Assembly (NCBI RefSeq): GCF_036689865.1
Contig: NZ_JBAHUQ010000001.1
Location: 372,001-436,000, forward strand
Direction: 5' to 3'
From: Magnetococcus sp. PR-3
Lineage (GTDB): Bacteria; Pseudomonadota; Magnetococcia; Magnetococcales; Magnetococcaceae
DNA: 64,000 bases
More notes on this DNA, generated by a model, which ran no database searches, had not been told where the DNA came from, and worked only from the letters and a program-made list of their open reading frames with translations. Position 1 is the stretch's first letter. The DNA itself is not shown here.

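Overview
The window looks like chromosome from a Gram-negative, probably marine, proteobacterium. The evidence is a periplasmic-binding-protein/hybrid-kinase pair, an HI0933-type flavoprotein, a Na+/phosphate cotransporter and a giant RTX/cadherin-type surface protein. The style (substrate-binding protein coupled to a hybrid kinase, FecR-headed giant protein) reminds me of Magnetococcus-like bacteria. That is recognition only and is not proven here.

Left part (1-12.6 kb): ordinary, loosely packed genes with long non-coding gaps. In order: a Nudix hydrolase cut by the left edge (-); a small Lys-rich protein and a Na/Pi cotransporter with a PhoU-like tail (+), closed by a strong terminator; an HI0933/YhiN-family flavoprotein (-); a signalling cluster made of a substrate-binding protein overlapping a hybrid histidine kinase (-), with a divergent REC + HATPase response regulator (+); a HIT hydrolase (-); and a 45-residue membrane peptide with its own terminator (-). 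Gaps at 4.2-4.9, 9.9-11.1 and 11.9-12.6 kb hold no gene I can support.

Right part (12,578-64,000): one uninterrupted + strand reading frame of at least 17,141 codons that runs off the right edge. It starts at a GTG directly after an in-frame stop. It encodes a mosaic, presumably exported, giant adhesin-like protein. From N to C: FecR-like domain; about 45 CADG/He_PIG cadherin-like repeats, interrupted by an 'EGDTVTFSIGDIVLG' module; classical cadherin-like repeats; an alternating A/B array of 13 + 12 domains; LamG domains, CSPG-like repeats and a discoidin (F5/8C) domain; an almost homogeneous array of 11 x 94 residues with a 564-bp higher-order period; another LamG; three seven-motif FG-GAP propellers, two of them inside a 1,851-bp tandem duplication; LamG; a 58-residue repeat array; RTX-like glycine/aspartate repeats; and two seven-repeat EAR (EPTP) propellers separated by tandem LamG domains.

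Functionally the giant protein reads as a very long, Asp/Thr/Ser/Gly-rich, probably Ca2+-stiffened stalk. It carries many carbohydrate- or protein-binding heads (LamG, F5/8C, integrin-like FG-GAP, EAR). Its export machinery and C-terminus are not in the window. Several repeat classes show different degrees of homogenisation, so the gene has grown by repeated internal duplication at different times.
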